This document shows positions 1 to 5,535 of a DNA stretch of 6,181 nt, piece by piece. A model generated the notes under the pieces. The model searched no databases and was not told the origin of the DNA. It saw only the letters and a list, made by a program, of their open reading frames with translations. Positions within the stretch are counted from its first letter, which is position 1; each line of letters begins with the position of its first letter. A program made the position numbers and the translations under genes. Where the stretch lies: NCBI GenBank assembly GCA_015494845.1, contig WGAL01000012.1, forward strand, positions 1 to 6,181. Direction: 5' to 3'. This DNA comes from Melioribacteraceae bacterium. GTDB taxonomy: Bacteria > Bacteroidota > Ignavibacteria > Ignavibacteriales > Melioribacteraceae.

Positions 1-495
1 ATTTTCTCCGCGTTTTAATTTGAGAATTTCGCCGGAAGGAAGAACAATTTCCAGCGCGTTCACAAAAGCCCGGGTTGCGCCGTATTTAAACGATTTTGCG
101 CCGGACGCGTTTGTGGCAATCGTGCCGCCAATGTAGCATTCGTTTTCGGTAGGGTCAGGCGGATAAAACATGTTTTCGTTTTCGGTTCCGGACTTAAACT
201 CGGAAAGGAAAACGCCTGGCTGAACGCTTGCGATTTTCTTTTCTTTGTCTATTTCAATAATTTTATTCAATTTGTCGGTTGCAAGCACGACGCCTTCCAA
301 AGGGACGCGTCCGCCGGTTAAACCGGTTCCCGCGCCGGAAACGGTAATTTTAATATTTTCACGATTGGCTTTTTTCAGAAGTTCTGCGACTTCGCCGGTA
401 TTTTCAGGAAAATAAACCGCGTCGCAATTGCCTTGATAATTGGCGGCGTCGGAAAAATAGGAAGCTATTTCGTCGGCGTTTGTTTTGACAATCAT
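1..495 (-). CDS. FAD-linked oxidase, GlcD/D-lactate dehydrogenase type, N-terminal part (runs off the left edge)
   Basis: The first 165 residues of a flavoprotein oxidase or dehydrogenase of the FAD-binding PCMH (FAD_binding_4) family. Relatives oxidise 2-hydroxy acids such as glycolate or D-lactate. What is seen: a membrane-free N-terminus, then the FAD-binding fold with PENTGEVAELLKKAN (about residues 30-44), the pyrophosphate-binding loop SGAGTGLTGGRVP (53-65), VQPGV (91-95), YPPDPTE (111-117) and IGGTIATNASGAKSFKYGATR (122-142), which is the classic GlcD signature. The catalytic C-terminal cap domain lies outside the window, so the substrate cannot be decided. The ATG at 495-493 overlaps the stop of the upstream Trm112-like gene as ATGA, which implies one transcript and coupled translation. 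No strong Shine-Dalgarno is visible. The family call is firm; glycolate versus lactate or another hydroxy acid is open. Confidence 0.9.
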   Translation of the reverse strand, partial: MIVKTNADEIASYFSDAANYQGNCDAVYFPENTGEVAELLKKANRENIKITVSGAGTGLTGGRVPLEGVVLATDKLNKIIEIDKEKKIASVQPGVFLSEFKSGTENENMFYPPDPTENECYIGGTIATNASGAKSFKYGATRAFVNALEIVLPSGEILKLKRGEN

Positions 496-707
496 TCAAC
501 CGCTTTGCCGTGTTTACGCATAATTTCGCGCCATGTCTCCAAATCGAGTTCTTCCGATTCGTCAATCAGCATAATGGGAATTCCGTCCTCGATTCTGTAC
601 CGGCGACGTGTATCTCTATCGGTGGAAACAAGAAAATCGCCGTCAAGAACCAATTCCGCTTTGGAAAGCGGACAAACAAGTATTTCGAGCAACTCTTTGT
701 CAATCAT
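492..707 (-). CDS. Trm112/UPF0434 (YcaR-like) small protein
   Basis: A 71-residue protein of the Trm112 family. Eukaryotic and archaeal members activate methyltransferases; bacterial YcaR-type proteins are small and poorly characterised. The sequence opens with MIDKELLEILVCPL and carries the second family hallmark, DGIPIMLIDE, at residues 41-50. Length is normal for the bacterial family (about 60-75). The zinc knuckle is degenerate: only Cys12 remains, the CPxC partner is Ser15, and the later Cys expected near LVC is Ser28. Such Cys-poor versions are known in other bacteria, so this is probably not a damaged gene. The ATG at 707-705 has a modest Shine-Dalgarno (AGGA, 718-715) 7 nt upstream. 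The stop overlaps the start of the FAD-linked oxidase by ATGA, so the two are co-transcribed. Function here is unknown. Confidence 0.88.
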   Translation of the reverse strand: MIDKELLEILVCPLSKAELVLDGDFLVSTDRDTRRRYRIEDGIPIMLIDESEELDLETWREIMRKHGKAVE

Positions 708-730
708 TTTACAATCCTGAATTTTTTCTT

Positions 731-738
731 CAAATGTA
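731..738 (-). promoter_or_regulatory. Possible Bacteroidota-type -7 box for the Trm112-like/oxidase unit
   Basis: Reading the minus strand, TACATTTG lies 23 nt upstream of the ATG at 707. It fits the Bacteroidota sigma-A -7 consensus TAnnTTTG exactly, but no convincing TTG/TTTG -33 element is visible at the usual distance. The spacer is very AT-rich, so chance is a real possibility. The assignment also depends on the organism using this promoter type, which is not established. Confidence 0.25.
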
Positions 739-752
739 ATTAATTTTTTTTA

Positions 753-856
753 CTTATGTTTTGTTAGTTCTTCGGATTAAAATTTTTACGGAATAAAATC
801 CTTCAGCAACCGGGAACAACTTACGTTTTTTGCGGTCTAAAACCAGAAATAAGAAT
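753..856 (+). promoter_or_regulatory. SAM-I riboswitch-like element, apparently degenerate (3' half recognisable)
   Basis: Directly upstream of the DUF3108 gene, the plus strand carries in order TTCAGCAACCGG (802-813), CGGTCTAAAACCAG (833-846) and AAATAAGAA (847-855). From memory of the family, these match the conserved 3' half of SAM-I (S-box) riboswitches, for example UUCAGCAACCGG, GGUGCUAAAUCCAG and GAUAAGAA of Bacillus yitJ. A P3-like pairing ACCG/CGGT (809-812/833-836) and a short P1-like pairing CTTAT/ATAAG (753-757/849-853) can be drawn, plus GGATT/AATCC (774-778/797-801) where P2 would be. The conserved 5' core GAGGGACUGGCCC is absent, the G of GGUGCUAA is missing, and there is no P4 hairpin after CCAG. 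It is therefore either a decayed riboswitch left by an earlier neighbour gene, or a divergent RNA. Ligand binding is doubtful. Confidence 0.35.
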
Positions 857-865
857 ATAATTAAT

Positions 866-1642
866 ATGAAAAATTACATTTTATCTTTAATCGTGTTTTT
901 GTTTATTTTTTCTTCGGAAAATTTTTCTCAAACCGATACTTTAAGAACAATAGAGAACCGGGCATTCCGTAGCGGCGAAAAATTAAAATTCGATATCGAT
1001 TACGGTTTTTTTACGGTGGGAGAAGCCGAGTTAAAAATCGAGAGCGGCGAAGATGTGTTTGAGAGAAAAACCTACAAAGCGATTTCCAAAGCGAAATCAA
1101 AACCTTTCTTCGATGTTTTTTTTAAGGTTCGCGACAGATACGAATCTGTGATTGACTCGGCAGGAATTTTTCCTTGGCGATTTTTCCAGCATGTCCGCGA
1201 AGGAAGTTACAAAAAGGATTACGGCGCGTTTTTCAATCAGTACAAAGGAATTGCCGTAAGCGACAAAAAGGAAACTCCAATCGAACGTTACACGCACGAT
1301 ATTATTTCCGCTTTTTATTTTACGCGCACGGTCGATTTCTCAAATTTCAAAGAAGGCGATAAAATTCATTTGCAAAACTTTTTCGCCGATAAAGTTTATC
1401 CGCTCGACGTTGTTTATCACGGAAAGGACGAAGCAAGCGTTGAAGCAGGCGATTTCGATTGCATTGTAATAGAACCGCTCGTTACGGAAGGCGGCTTATT
1501 TAAAAACGAAGGAGAAATATTAATTTGGCTAACGGACGACGATGCAAAAATGCCTGTAAAAATAAAATCGAAAGTTTTAATTGGCTCAATTACCGTTGAA
1601 CTTACGGATTACGAAAAAGTTTTCGGTTTGAATAAAAAATAA
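866..1642 (+). CDS. Secreted DUF3108 domain protein
   Basis: A 258-residue protein of the DUF3108 family, whose members are exported proteins of unknown role common in Gram-negative bacteria. The N-terminus MKNYILSLIVFLFIFSS is a signal peptide (basic start, hydrophobic core), with likely cleavage near FS/QTDT at about residues 21-22. There is no lipobox Cys, so the product is probably periplasmic or envelope-associated. The mature part is beta-rich with alternating hydrophobic residues. It shows family features: an early FRSGEKLKFDIDYGFFTVGEA stretch (about 34-54), FFKVRDRYESVID in the middle, and a C-terminal ILIWLTDDDAKMPVKIKSK before TVELTDYE. The ATG at 866 was chosen because it opens the signal peptide; extending to the TTG at 830 would add a charged leader and run into the riboswitch-like element. 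No Shine-Dalgarno is seen. It is transcribed alone and ends at a shared terminator with bfr. Confidence 0.85.
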   Translation: MKNYILSLIVFLFIFSSENFSQTDTLRTIENRAFRSGEKLKFDIDYGFFTVGEAELKIESGEDVFERKTYKAISKAKSKPFFDVFFKVRDRYESVIDSAGIFPWRFFQHVREGSYKKDYGAFFNQYKGIAVSDKKETPIERYTHDIISAFYFTRTVDFSNFKEGDKIHLQNFFADKVYPLDVVYHGKDEASVEAGDFDCIVIEPLVTEGGLFKNEGEILIWLTDDDAKMPVKIKSKVLIGSITVELTDYEKVFGLNKK

Positions 1643-1653
1643 AATGCCGGAAA

Positions 1654-1686
1654 TAGAAAAGAGCGTCGCGTTGACGCTCCTTTCTA
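1654..1686. terminator. Bidirectional hairpin terminator between convergent genes
   Basis: A 14-bp stem with one A-C mismatch (1654-1667 with 1673-1686) closes a 5-nt loop GCGTT; the core GAGCGTC/GACGCTC is perfect. It starts 12 nt after the DUF3108 stop and ends 37 nt beyond the bacterioferritin stop on the other strand. A/T-rich arms give a U-containing run on either strand, stronger on the minus strand (CTTTTCTATTT). This fits a Rho-independent terminator serving both genes. Confidence 0.75.
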
Positions 1687-1723
1687 CAGGTTCAGGTGCT
1701 ATGAGGTTCTATGATGTCCTTTT

Positions 1724-2221
1724 TTAGTCTGTTTTTCTTCCCATTGCCACATTTTTACTTCTTTCAATCGATTGTAGCGCAAGGTAACGGTCGCCGAATT
1801 TTCGCATATTTTCAAGTTCCGTGTCGTATTGGTCGAAATGTCTTTCCTCGTCGGCGACAAGTTCTTCAAAAATTTGTTTCGAAGCGGAATCGGCGTTAGC
1901 GGAACATTCGTTAGCCCAAAGGTTGTAGCTCCGCGCGCTATCAATTTCCATTTGAGCCGCAAGTTTCAGCATTTCTTCAACATCGTGAATTTTTTTCACT
2001 TCTTCCGATGCTTTCATCTCAACTTCCCCTTTTAAGAAAAGAATCCTCTCGGAAAGTTTTTCGATGTGAATCATTTCTTCAATTGCCGTTCTCTTAAATA
2101 ATCCGGCTAGCAATTCGTAGCCTTGGTCGTCGCAATGGAAATGAAAATACATATATTGATGAACGGCGGAAAGTTCGTCGGCAACCGCTTTGTTTAATAA
2201 TTCAATGCTTTTTTCGTGCAT
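1724..2221 (-). CDS. bfr: Bacterioferritin
   Basis: A 165-residue, all-helical ferritin-like protein (E. coli Bfr is 158) that would assemble into a 24-subunit cytoplasmic shell, oxidise Fe(II) and store it as a ferric mineral. All six dinuclear-centre ligands align with E. coli Bfr: Glu16 (ADEL), Glu49 and His52 (EEMIH), Glu92 (MEID), Glu125 and His128 (DEERH). Met50 matches the inter-subunit haem ligand Met52 of E. coli, so a haem-binding bacterioferritin is more likely than a plain ferritin or a Dps. The C-terminus carries a short basic extension (SKNVAMGRKTD). The ATG at 2221 has a strong Shine-Dalgarno AAGGAG (2233-2228) 6 nt away. It is a single-gene unit with its own promoter, converging on the DUF3108 gene. 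No ferredoxin (bfd-type) gene is adjacent. Confidence 0.92.
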   Translation of the reverse strand: MHEKSIELLNKAVADELSAVHQYMYFHFHCDDQGYELLAGLFKRTAIEEMIHIEKLSERILFLKGEVEMKASEEVKKIHDVEEMLKLAAQMEIDSARSYNLWANECSANADSASKQIFEELVADEERHFDQYDTELENMRKFGDRYLALQSIERSKNVAMGRKTD

Positions 2222-2269
2222 TACTTTCTCCTTTTGTTTTTCTTCTTAATTAAGAATTATTATTAATTA

Positions 2270-2298
2270 AATATAGTAATAAATTATTTGTTCTCCAA
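2270..2298 (-). promoter_or_regulatory. Predicted bfr promoter
   Basis: On the minus strand a -10 TATATT (2275-2270) follows a -35-like TTGGAG (2298-2293) with a 17-nt spacer, and lies about 48 nt upstream of the bfr ATG. The -10 is good and the -35 matches only its TTG. The region is AT-rich, so TATATT-like strings are common; the spacing and location are the main support. Confidence 0.4.
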
Positions 2299-2310
2299 AT
2301 TTAAATTGGA
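2294..2310. promoter_or_regulatory. 17-bp near-palindrome over the bfr -35, candidate operator
   Basis: TCCAAATTTAAATTGGA is symmetric about position 2302 with 7 of 8 base pairs matching (TCCAA/TTGGA arms). It overlaps the predicted -35 of bfr. Its placement would suit a repressor, plausibly an iron or peroxide sensor given the target, but it does not resemble the standard Fur or PerR box, so no regulator is named. Confidence 0.35.
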
Positions 2311-2450
2311 AATTTTTCATTTCTTTGTTGTGAGAAATTTATAACTTGCTCAAAAGGGAAGAAAAATACACATCCGCCGTGCGTAGAAAAGTTAAACCTT
2401 TTTGTCTTTTGCTTTACGAACCGCCAGATCACGGCACAAGATTAAAAACG
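2311..2450. other. Intergenic stretch with no supported gene
   Basis: Between the bfr promoter region and the repeat cluster there is no convincing coding sequence or RNA gene. A short open frame on the plus strand (2334-2471) lacks a good start, has no Shine-Dalgarno and matches nothing I recognise. A distant GCCGTG/CACGGC pairing (2376-2381/2430-2435) is too weak to interpret. Confidence 0.6.
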
Positions 2451-2504
2451 GTGGCAAAAGTTAATAAATAGTCAATATAGTTAAATTTAAATTTCTGTAT
2501 TTAT

Positions 2505-2573
2505 CCACACCCCGTCTTTCGACTTCGCTTCACTACGTCGAAATCCACCCCTCTCACAAGAGGGGAATTTTGT
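2505..2573 (+). repeat. REP-like palindromic repeat, copy A
   Basis: This unit has an ACCCCG head, a stem TTTCGAC/GTCGAAA (2517-2523/2537-2543, 13-nt loop), then CCCCTCT/AGAGGGG (2548-2554/2559-2565, loop CACA), and ends in GGGGAATTTTGT. The two-hairpin layout is shared with copy B on the other strand. CCCCT...AGGGGAATT strings of this kind are, as far as I recall, common dispersed intergenic repeats in several bacterial phyla. Confidence 0.75.
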
Positions 2574-2581
2574 TTGTTCCC

Positions 2582-2638
2582 ACAAATTCCCCTTCCGATT
2601 GGAAGGGGTGACGACGCGTAAGCGGCGTCGGGGTAGGG
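2582..2638 (-). repeat. REP-like palindromic repeat, copy B (inverted)
   Basis: Read on the minus strand it has the same order as copy A: a CCCTACCCCGAC head, a variable hairpin (CGACGC/GCGTCG, 2612-2617/2625-2630), then CCCCTTCC/GGAAGGGG (2589-2596/2601-2608, 4-nt loop), and GGGGAATTTGT. Copies A and B can also pair with each other: AGGGGAATTT/AAATTCCCCT (2561-2570/2584-2593) in the middle and ACCCCG/CGGGGT (2509-2514/2629-2634) at the ends. This is the architecture of a REPIN (two REPs in inverted orientation). Confidence 0.75.
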
Positions 2639-2744
2639 TTTTGTAAAAAACAAAGAATCTCTTCATACTTTAATTTTTGCCACTAAATTTGAACATGTTC
2701 CCAAATCACCTTAAAAGCGGAGGATTTTTCCGATTTTCGGTAAT

Positions 2745-2773
2745 TTGCTTATGAAAAGTTCAATATTTATATT
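2745..2773 (+). promoter_or_regulatory. Predicted promoter of the yceD-rpmF-plsX-fabH-fabD operon
   Basis: A sigma70-like pair, -35 TTGCTT (2745-2750) and -10 TATATT (2768-2773), has the optimal 17-nt spacing. It puts the transcript start near 2780, about 20 nt before the first ATG of the operon. No other plausible promoter was seen between the operon genes. Confidence 0.5.
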
Positions 2774-2801
2774 AACAGGCTAAAATTTTAGGGCTGTGCC
2801 C

Positions 2802-3293
2802 ATGAAAATAAAAGTTAATTCTCTTTCGAACGGAATACATAATTTCGCTCTTAGAAAAAACGTTGGCGAATATGATTTGGAAGAGCCGTTTGTCGGGGAA
2901 ATTGATATGGCGGCTCGCGTGGATAAATCGAACGGACAAATTATTTTCGATTGTTCTTTTGAAGTAATGGCTCGCTTGCAATGCGACAGATGTTTGGAAT
3001 ATTACGACGAGAAACTTACTGGCGAGTTCCGCATAATTTATATGCGCGATGAAGTAAGCGAGGAAGACGAGAAAAACGATATTTATCAGTTAATGCCGGA
3101 AACCGTTTACGTTGATTTGACAAAAGATTTTTTCGATTACGTTAAACTCGCGTTGCCGATGAAGAATTTGTGCTCCGAAGATTGCAAAGGACTTTGTCCT
3201 TCCTGCGGAGCGAATTTGAATTACGAAACATGTTCTTGCGAAACCGAAGTTGTAAATCCGGTTTGGGAACCGCTTTTGAAGTTAAAGAAATAA
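2802..3293 (+). CDS. DUF177/YceD family 23S rRNA accumulation protein
   Basis: A 163-residue DUF177 (YceD) protein. In E. coli and plants, members are needed for normal 23S rRNA accumulation, and the gene usually sits beside rpmF, as here. Seen: an N-terminal beta-rich region, the family CDRC knuckle (Cys61, Cys64; LQCDRCLE), an acidic linker (DEVSEEDEKND, about 83-93), VDLTKDFFDYVKLALPMKNLC (about 104-124), and a C-terminal Cys cluster (Cys124, 128, 132, 135, 144, 146; CKGLCPSCG) that could hold zinc. The ATG at 2802 is preferred over the GTG at 2796 because the Shine-Dalgarno-like TAGGG (2789-2793) lies 8 nt before the ATG but only 2 nt before the GTG. It is the first gene of the operon; 28 AT-rich bases separate it from rpmF. 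Confidence 0.9.
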   Translation: MKIKVNSLSNGIHNFALRKNVGEYDLEEPFVGEIDMAARVDKSNGQIIFDCSFEVMARLQCDRCLEYYDEKLTGEFRIIYMRDEVSEEDEKNDIYQLMPETVYVDLTKDFFDYVKLALPMKNLCSEDCKGLCPSCGANLNYETCSCETEVVNPVWEPLLKLKK

Positions 3294-3321
3294 ATAACGA
3301 AATAAATAAATAGGTGAAAAA

Positions 3322-3501
3322 ATGGCGCATCCGAAAAGAAAAGTGTCGAAGAGTAGAAGAGATAAAAGAAGAACTCATTACAAAGCGACAGCTCCTACTC
3401 TTGTGGCATGCCCGAATTGCGGTGAAATGAAATTAAACCACCGCGCTTGCCCGAATTGCGGCTACTACGCCGGCAAATCGATGTTTGTTCCCGAATCATA
3501 G
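3322..3501 (+). CDS. rpmF: 50S ribosomal protein L32 (bL32), zinc-ribbon form
   Basis: A 59-residue ribosomal protein of the large subunit. The start [20 protein letters not shown] is the standard basic L32 N-terminus, followed by the family's [18 protein letters not shown] and [13 protein letters not shown]. The four zinc ligands are intact (Cys30, Cys33, Cys43, Cys46), so this is the zinc-dependent C+ paralog rather than the Cys-free form. The Shine-Dalgarno AGGTGA (3312-3317) lies 4 nt before the ATG. Position between the DUF177 gene and plsX is the classic bacterial arrangement. The stop is 8 nt before plsX. Confidence 0.97.
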   Translation: MAHPKRKVSKSRRDKRRTHYKATAPTLVACPNCGEMKLNHRACPNCGYYAGKSMFVPES

Positions 3502-3509
3502 AGAAATCT

Positions 3510-4553
3510 ATGAACTCCCTTAAAAATTCTTTGGTTAGAATTGCCTTGGACGCTATGGGGGGCGATTTCGCTCCCCGTAACGAGGTTCAAGGCGCCGTTA
3601 TGGCTTTGAAAGAATTTCCGGGGAAACTTCACGTTATTTTAGTCGGCGACAAAAACAAAATTTCCGGTGAACTGAAAAACGTCGGCTATAACGGTTCTGA
3701 CATTGAAATTAAACACGCAAGCGAAGTTGTTACGATGCACGATTCTCCGAGCAAAGCAATCAAGGAGAAAAAAGATTCCTCGCTTGTGGTTGCGGCAAAT
3801 CTTGTTAAAAACGGCGAGGCGGACTCGCTTGTTAGCGCCGGAAATACCGGAGCGGTCGGCGTGGCTTCAATTTTTATTATCGGTAGAATTAAAGGCGTTT
3901 CGCGCCCGACAATTGCCGCGCCAATTCCGAACGAAAAAAGCGGATTTACTTACATCTCCGACGCCGGCGCGTTTGTGGATTCCAAGCCGCAACATTTGGT
4001 TGAGTTTGCAACGCTTACTTCAACTTATTTGAAAGAAGTTTACGGCGTTGAAAATCCTTCGGTGGGATTGCTTAACGTTGGCGAAGAAGAATCGAAAGGT
4101 TTGAAATTCACCAAAGAAACTACCGAATTGATTAAGAAAACCGATTTGAACTTTTACGGCAATATAGAAGGACGGGATATTTTTAAAGGAACCGTCGATG
4201 TTGCCCTTTGCGACGGATTTGTAGGAAATTTATTGTTAAAACAAGCCGAAAGTATGCTTCCGTTTTTGAAAACGAAATTCAAACAATTTGCGGAAACAAG
4301 TCTTTGGGCGAAAATACAAATTGGTTTAGCTAAATCTGCGGTGAAAAAAGCGCTTTACGATGCCGATGTTGATAATATTGGTGGAACGCCGCTTCTCGGA
4401 ATAAACGGAATAACAATAATCGGACACGGTTCGAGTCCGGCAAAAGGAATAAAGAATATGATTTTACAAGCCGCAAAAGCGTACAATGCGGACTTGGTAA
4501 ATAAGCTCAAGGAGGCTATTGAACATGAACACGAGAGAACGCAAAGTAGTTAA
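3510..4553 (+). CDS. plsX: Phosphate acyltransferase PlsX (acyl-ACP:phosphate transacylase)
   Basis: A 347-residue enzyme, normal family length, that converts acyl-ACP plus phosphate to acyl-phosphate, the donor PlsY uses to acylate glycerol-3-phosphate. It is a peripheral membrane enzyme. Family blocks in order: [13 protein letters not shown] (10-22), [17 protein letters not shown] (69-85), [10 protein letters not shown] (106-115), [51 protein letters not shown], and [19 protein letters not shown] near the C-terminus. The ATG at 3510 was chosen; an upstream TTG at 3447 would overlap rpmF by 55 nt and add non-family sequence. Shine-Dalgarno is weak, and the 8-nt gap after rpmF suggests translational coupling. 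The 3' end overlaps fabH by 29 nt. Confidence 0.96.
   Translation: MNSLKNSLVRIALDAMGGDFAPRNEVQGAVMALKEFPGKLHVILVGDKNKISGELKNVGYNGSDIEIKHASEVVTMHDSPSKAIKEKKDSSLVVAANLVKNGEADSLVSAGNTGAVGVASIFIIGRIKGVSRPTIAAPIPNEKSGFTYISDAGAFVDSKPQHLVEFATLTSTYLKEVYGVENPSVGLLNVGEEESKGLKFTKETTELIKKTDLNFYGNIEGRDIFKGTVDVALCDGFVGNLLLKQAESMLPFLKTKFKQFAETSLWAKIQIGLAKSAVKKALYDADVDNIGGTPLLGINGITIIGHGSSPAKGIKNMILQAAKAYNADLVNKLKEAIEHEHERTQSS
4509..4515 (+). promoter_or_regulatory. Strong Shine-Dalgarno for fabH inside plsX
   Basis: AAGGAGG, a full anti-16S match, lies within the plsX coding sequence 9 nt before the ATG at 4525. A TTG at 4519 is only 3 nt away and so is not the start. This is the best Shine-Dalgarno in the operon. 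Confidence 0.8.
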
Positions 4554-5535
4554 CGCACAAATAACTGCTATCGGAAAATACTTGCCTGAAAAGGTTCTTG
4601 ATAATAAATATTTCGAGCAAATTGTAGATACGAGCGACGAGTGGATTAGAACGCGTACGGGAATCGTGGAACGCCGCAAGCTCGAAGAAGGTGGAACAAG
4701 CGTGCTTGCAACCCGCGCTTTGGAAAATTTAATGGAAAACAGCGGACTGAAACCGGAAGAAATCGATGTAATTATTGTTGCTACGGTTACGCCGGATATG
4801 TTTTTCCCCGCGACTTCTTGCTTGGTTCAAGATAACGTCGGCGCAAAAAACGCTTGGGGGTTTGACCTTTCCGGCGCTTGCTCTGGATTTTTGTTTGCGC
4901 TTAAAGCCGGCGCAAGTTTAATTCAATCCGGCGATTACAAAAAAGTTGTTGTAATTGGCGCCGACAAAATGAGCTCGATTGTCGATTACACCGACAGAAC
5001 AACTTGTGTTTTGTTTGGCGACGCCGGCGCGGCGGTTTTACTTGAACCGACGGAAGATTTGGATTACGGAATTCAAGACGCGATTTTGCATTGCGACGGC
5101 TCGGGACGCGATGCGCTTTACATGGCGGCGGGAGGCAGCGCAATGCCGGCTTCCCACGAAACCGTTGATAAAAGATTGCATTATATTTATCAAGACGGAC
5201 AGCGCGTTTTCAAAGTTGCCGTAAAAGGAATGGCGGATGTTTCCGTTGAAATTATGAAACGCAATAATCTTACCGCGGAAGATGTCGCTTACTTGGTTCC
5301 GCACCAAGCGAATTTGAGAATTATTTCCGCTACAGCAAATAGAATGGGAATTTCCGAAGACCAAGTAGTAATTAATATTGATAAATACGGAAACACAACT
5401 GCGGCAACAATTCCGTTGGGGCTTGCCGATTACTACGAAGCCGGAAAACTCAAAAAAGGCGATAAGTTAATTCTTTCCGCATTCGGCGCGGGTTACACTT
5501 TCGGTTCCGTTTATTTGGTTTGGAGCATGGACTAA
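4525..5535 (+). CDS. fabH: Beta-ketoacyl-ACP synthase III (FabH)
   Basis: A 336-residue condensing enzyme with a thiolase fold. It joins an acyl-CoA primer (acetyl-CoA or branched) to malonyl-ACP and so starts type II fatty-acid synthesis in the cytoplasm. The catalytic triad is complete: Cys119 in LSGACSGF, His260 in VPHQANLRI, Asn290 in KYGNTTAA. Other hallmarks are the [15 protein letters not shown]oA-binding stretch (37-51), [13 protein letters not shown] (86-98) and [11 protein letters not shown] (164-174). The C-terminus, [14 protein letters not shown], is typical. Primer preference cannot be read reliably from sequence alone. The start overlaps the last 29 nt of plsX but is read in another frame, with its own strong Shine-Dalgarno. 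The stop TAA shares its last A with the ATG of fabD. Confidence 0.97.
   Translation: MNTRERKVVNAQITAIGKYLPEKVLDNKYFEQIVDTSDEWIRTRTGIVERRKLEEGGTSVLATRALENLMENSGLKPEEIDVIIVATVTPDMFFPATSCLVQDNVGAKNAWGFDLSGACSGFLFALKAGASLIQSGDYKKVVVIGADKMSSIVDYTDRTTCVLFGDAGAAVLLEPTEDLDYGIQDAILHCDGSGRDALYMAAGGSAMPASHETVDKRLHYIYQDGQRVFKVAVKGMADVSVEIMKRNNLTAEDVAYLVPHQANLRIISATANRMGISEDQVVINIDKYGNTTAATIPLGLADYYEAGKLKKGDKLILSAFGAGYTFGSVYLVWSMD

Larger units (their letters stand above)
2451..2683. repeat. 14-bp inverted repeat enclosing the palindromic repeat pair
   Basis: GTGGCAAAAGTTAA (2451-2464) and the complement of TTAATTTTTGCCAC (2670-2683) agree at 13 of 14 bases. They flank the palindromic repeat pair almost symmetrically and span 233 bp. 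This could be the ends of a small non-autonomous element or a chance match in AT-rich DNA. No target-site duplication was recognised outside the arms. Confidence 0.4.

Noticed and set aside
433..743. Two plus-strand open frames opposite the Trm112-like gene
   Set aside because: The minus strand encodes a clear Trm112 core with an ATGA junction to the oxidase. The plus-strand products are low-complexity Ser-rich or unrelated and have no start signals.
830..865. TTG at 830 as the start of the DUF3108 protein
   Set aside because: It would add a charged 12-residue leader before a good signal peptide and lies within the riboswitch-like segment; the ATG at 866 opens the signal peptide directly.
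2334..2471. Short plus-strand open frame of about 45 codons ending LKTVAKVNK, with a possible TTG start at 2346
   Set aside because: No ATG/GTG start, no Shine-Dalgarno, no recognised family, and its end falls in the inverted-repeat arm. The length is not exceptional for an open frame by chance.
2505..2638. CRISPR array
   Set aside because: There are only two repeat units, in opposite orientation and directly abutting. There is no regular spacer pattern and there are no cas genes.
2505..2638. Rho-independent terminator for a neighbouring gene
   Set aside because: The hairpins lack a following U-run, and no gene ends nearby: bfr starts to the left and the operon starts to the right.
2691..2700. 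GAACATGTTC as a LexA (SOS) box
   Set aside because: The Gram-positive LexA box needs GAAC-N4-GTTC. Here the half-sites are only 2 nt apart, and the downstream genes are not DNA-repair genes.
3447..3509. TTG at 3447 as the start of plsX
   Set aside because: It overlaps the zinc-ribbon end of rpmF by 55 nt and adds 21 residues unlike the family; the ATG at 3510 gives the standard PlsX N-terminus.
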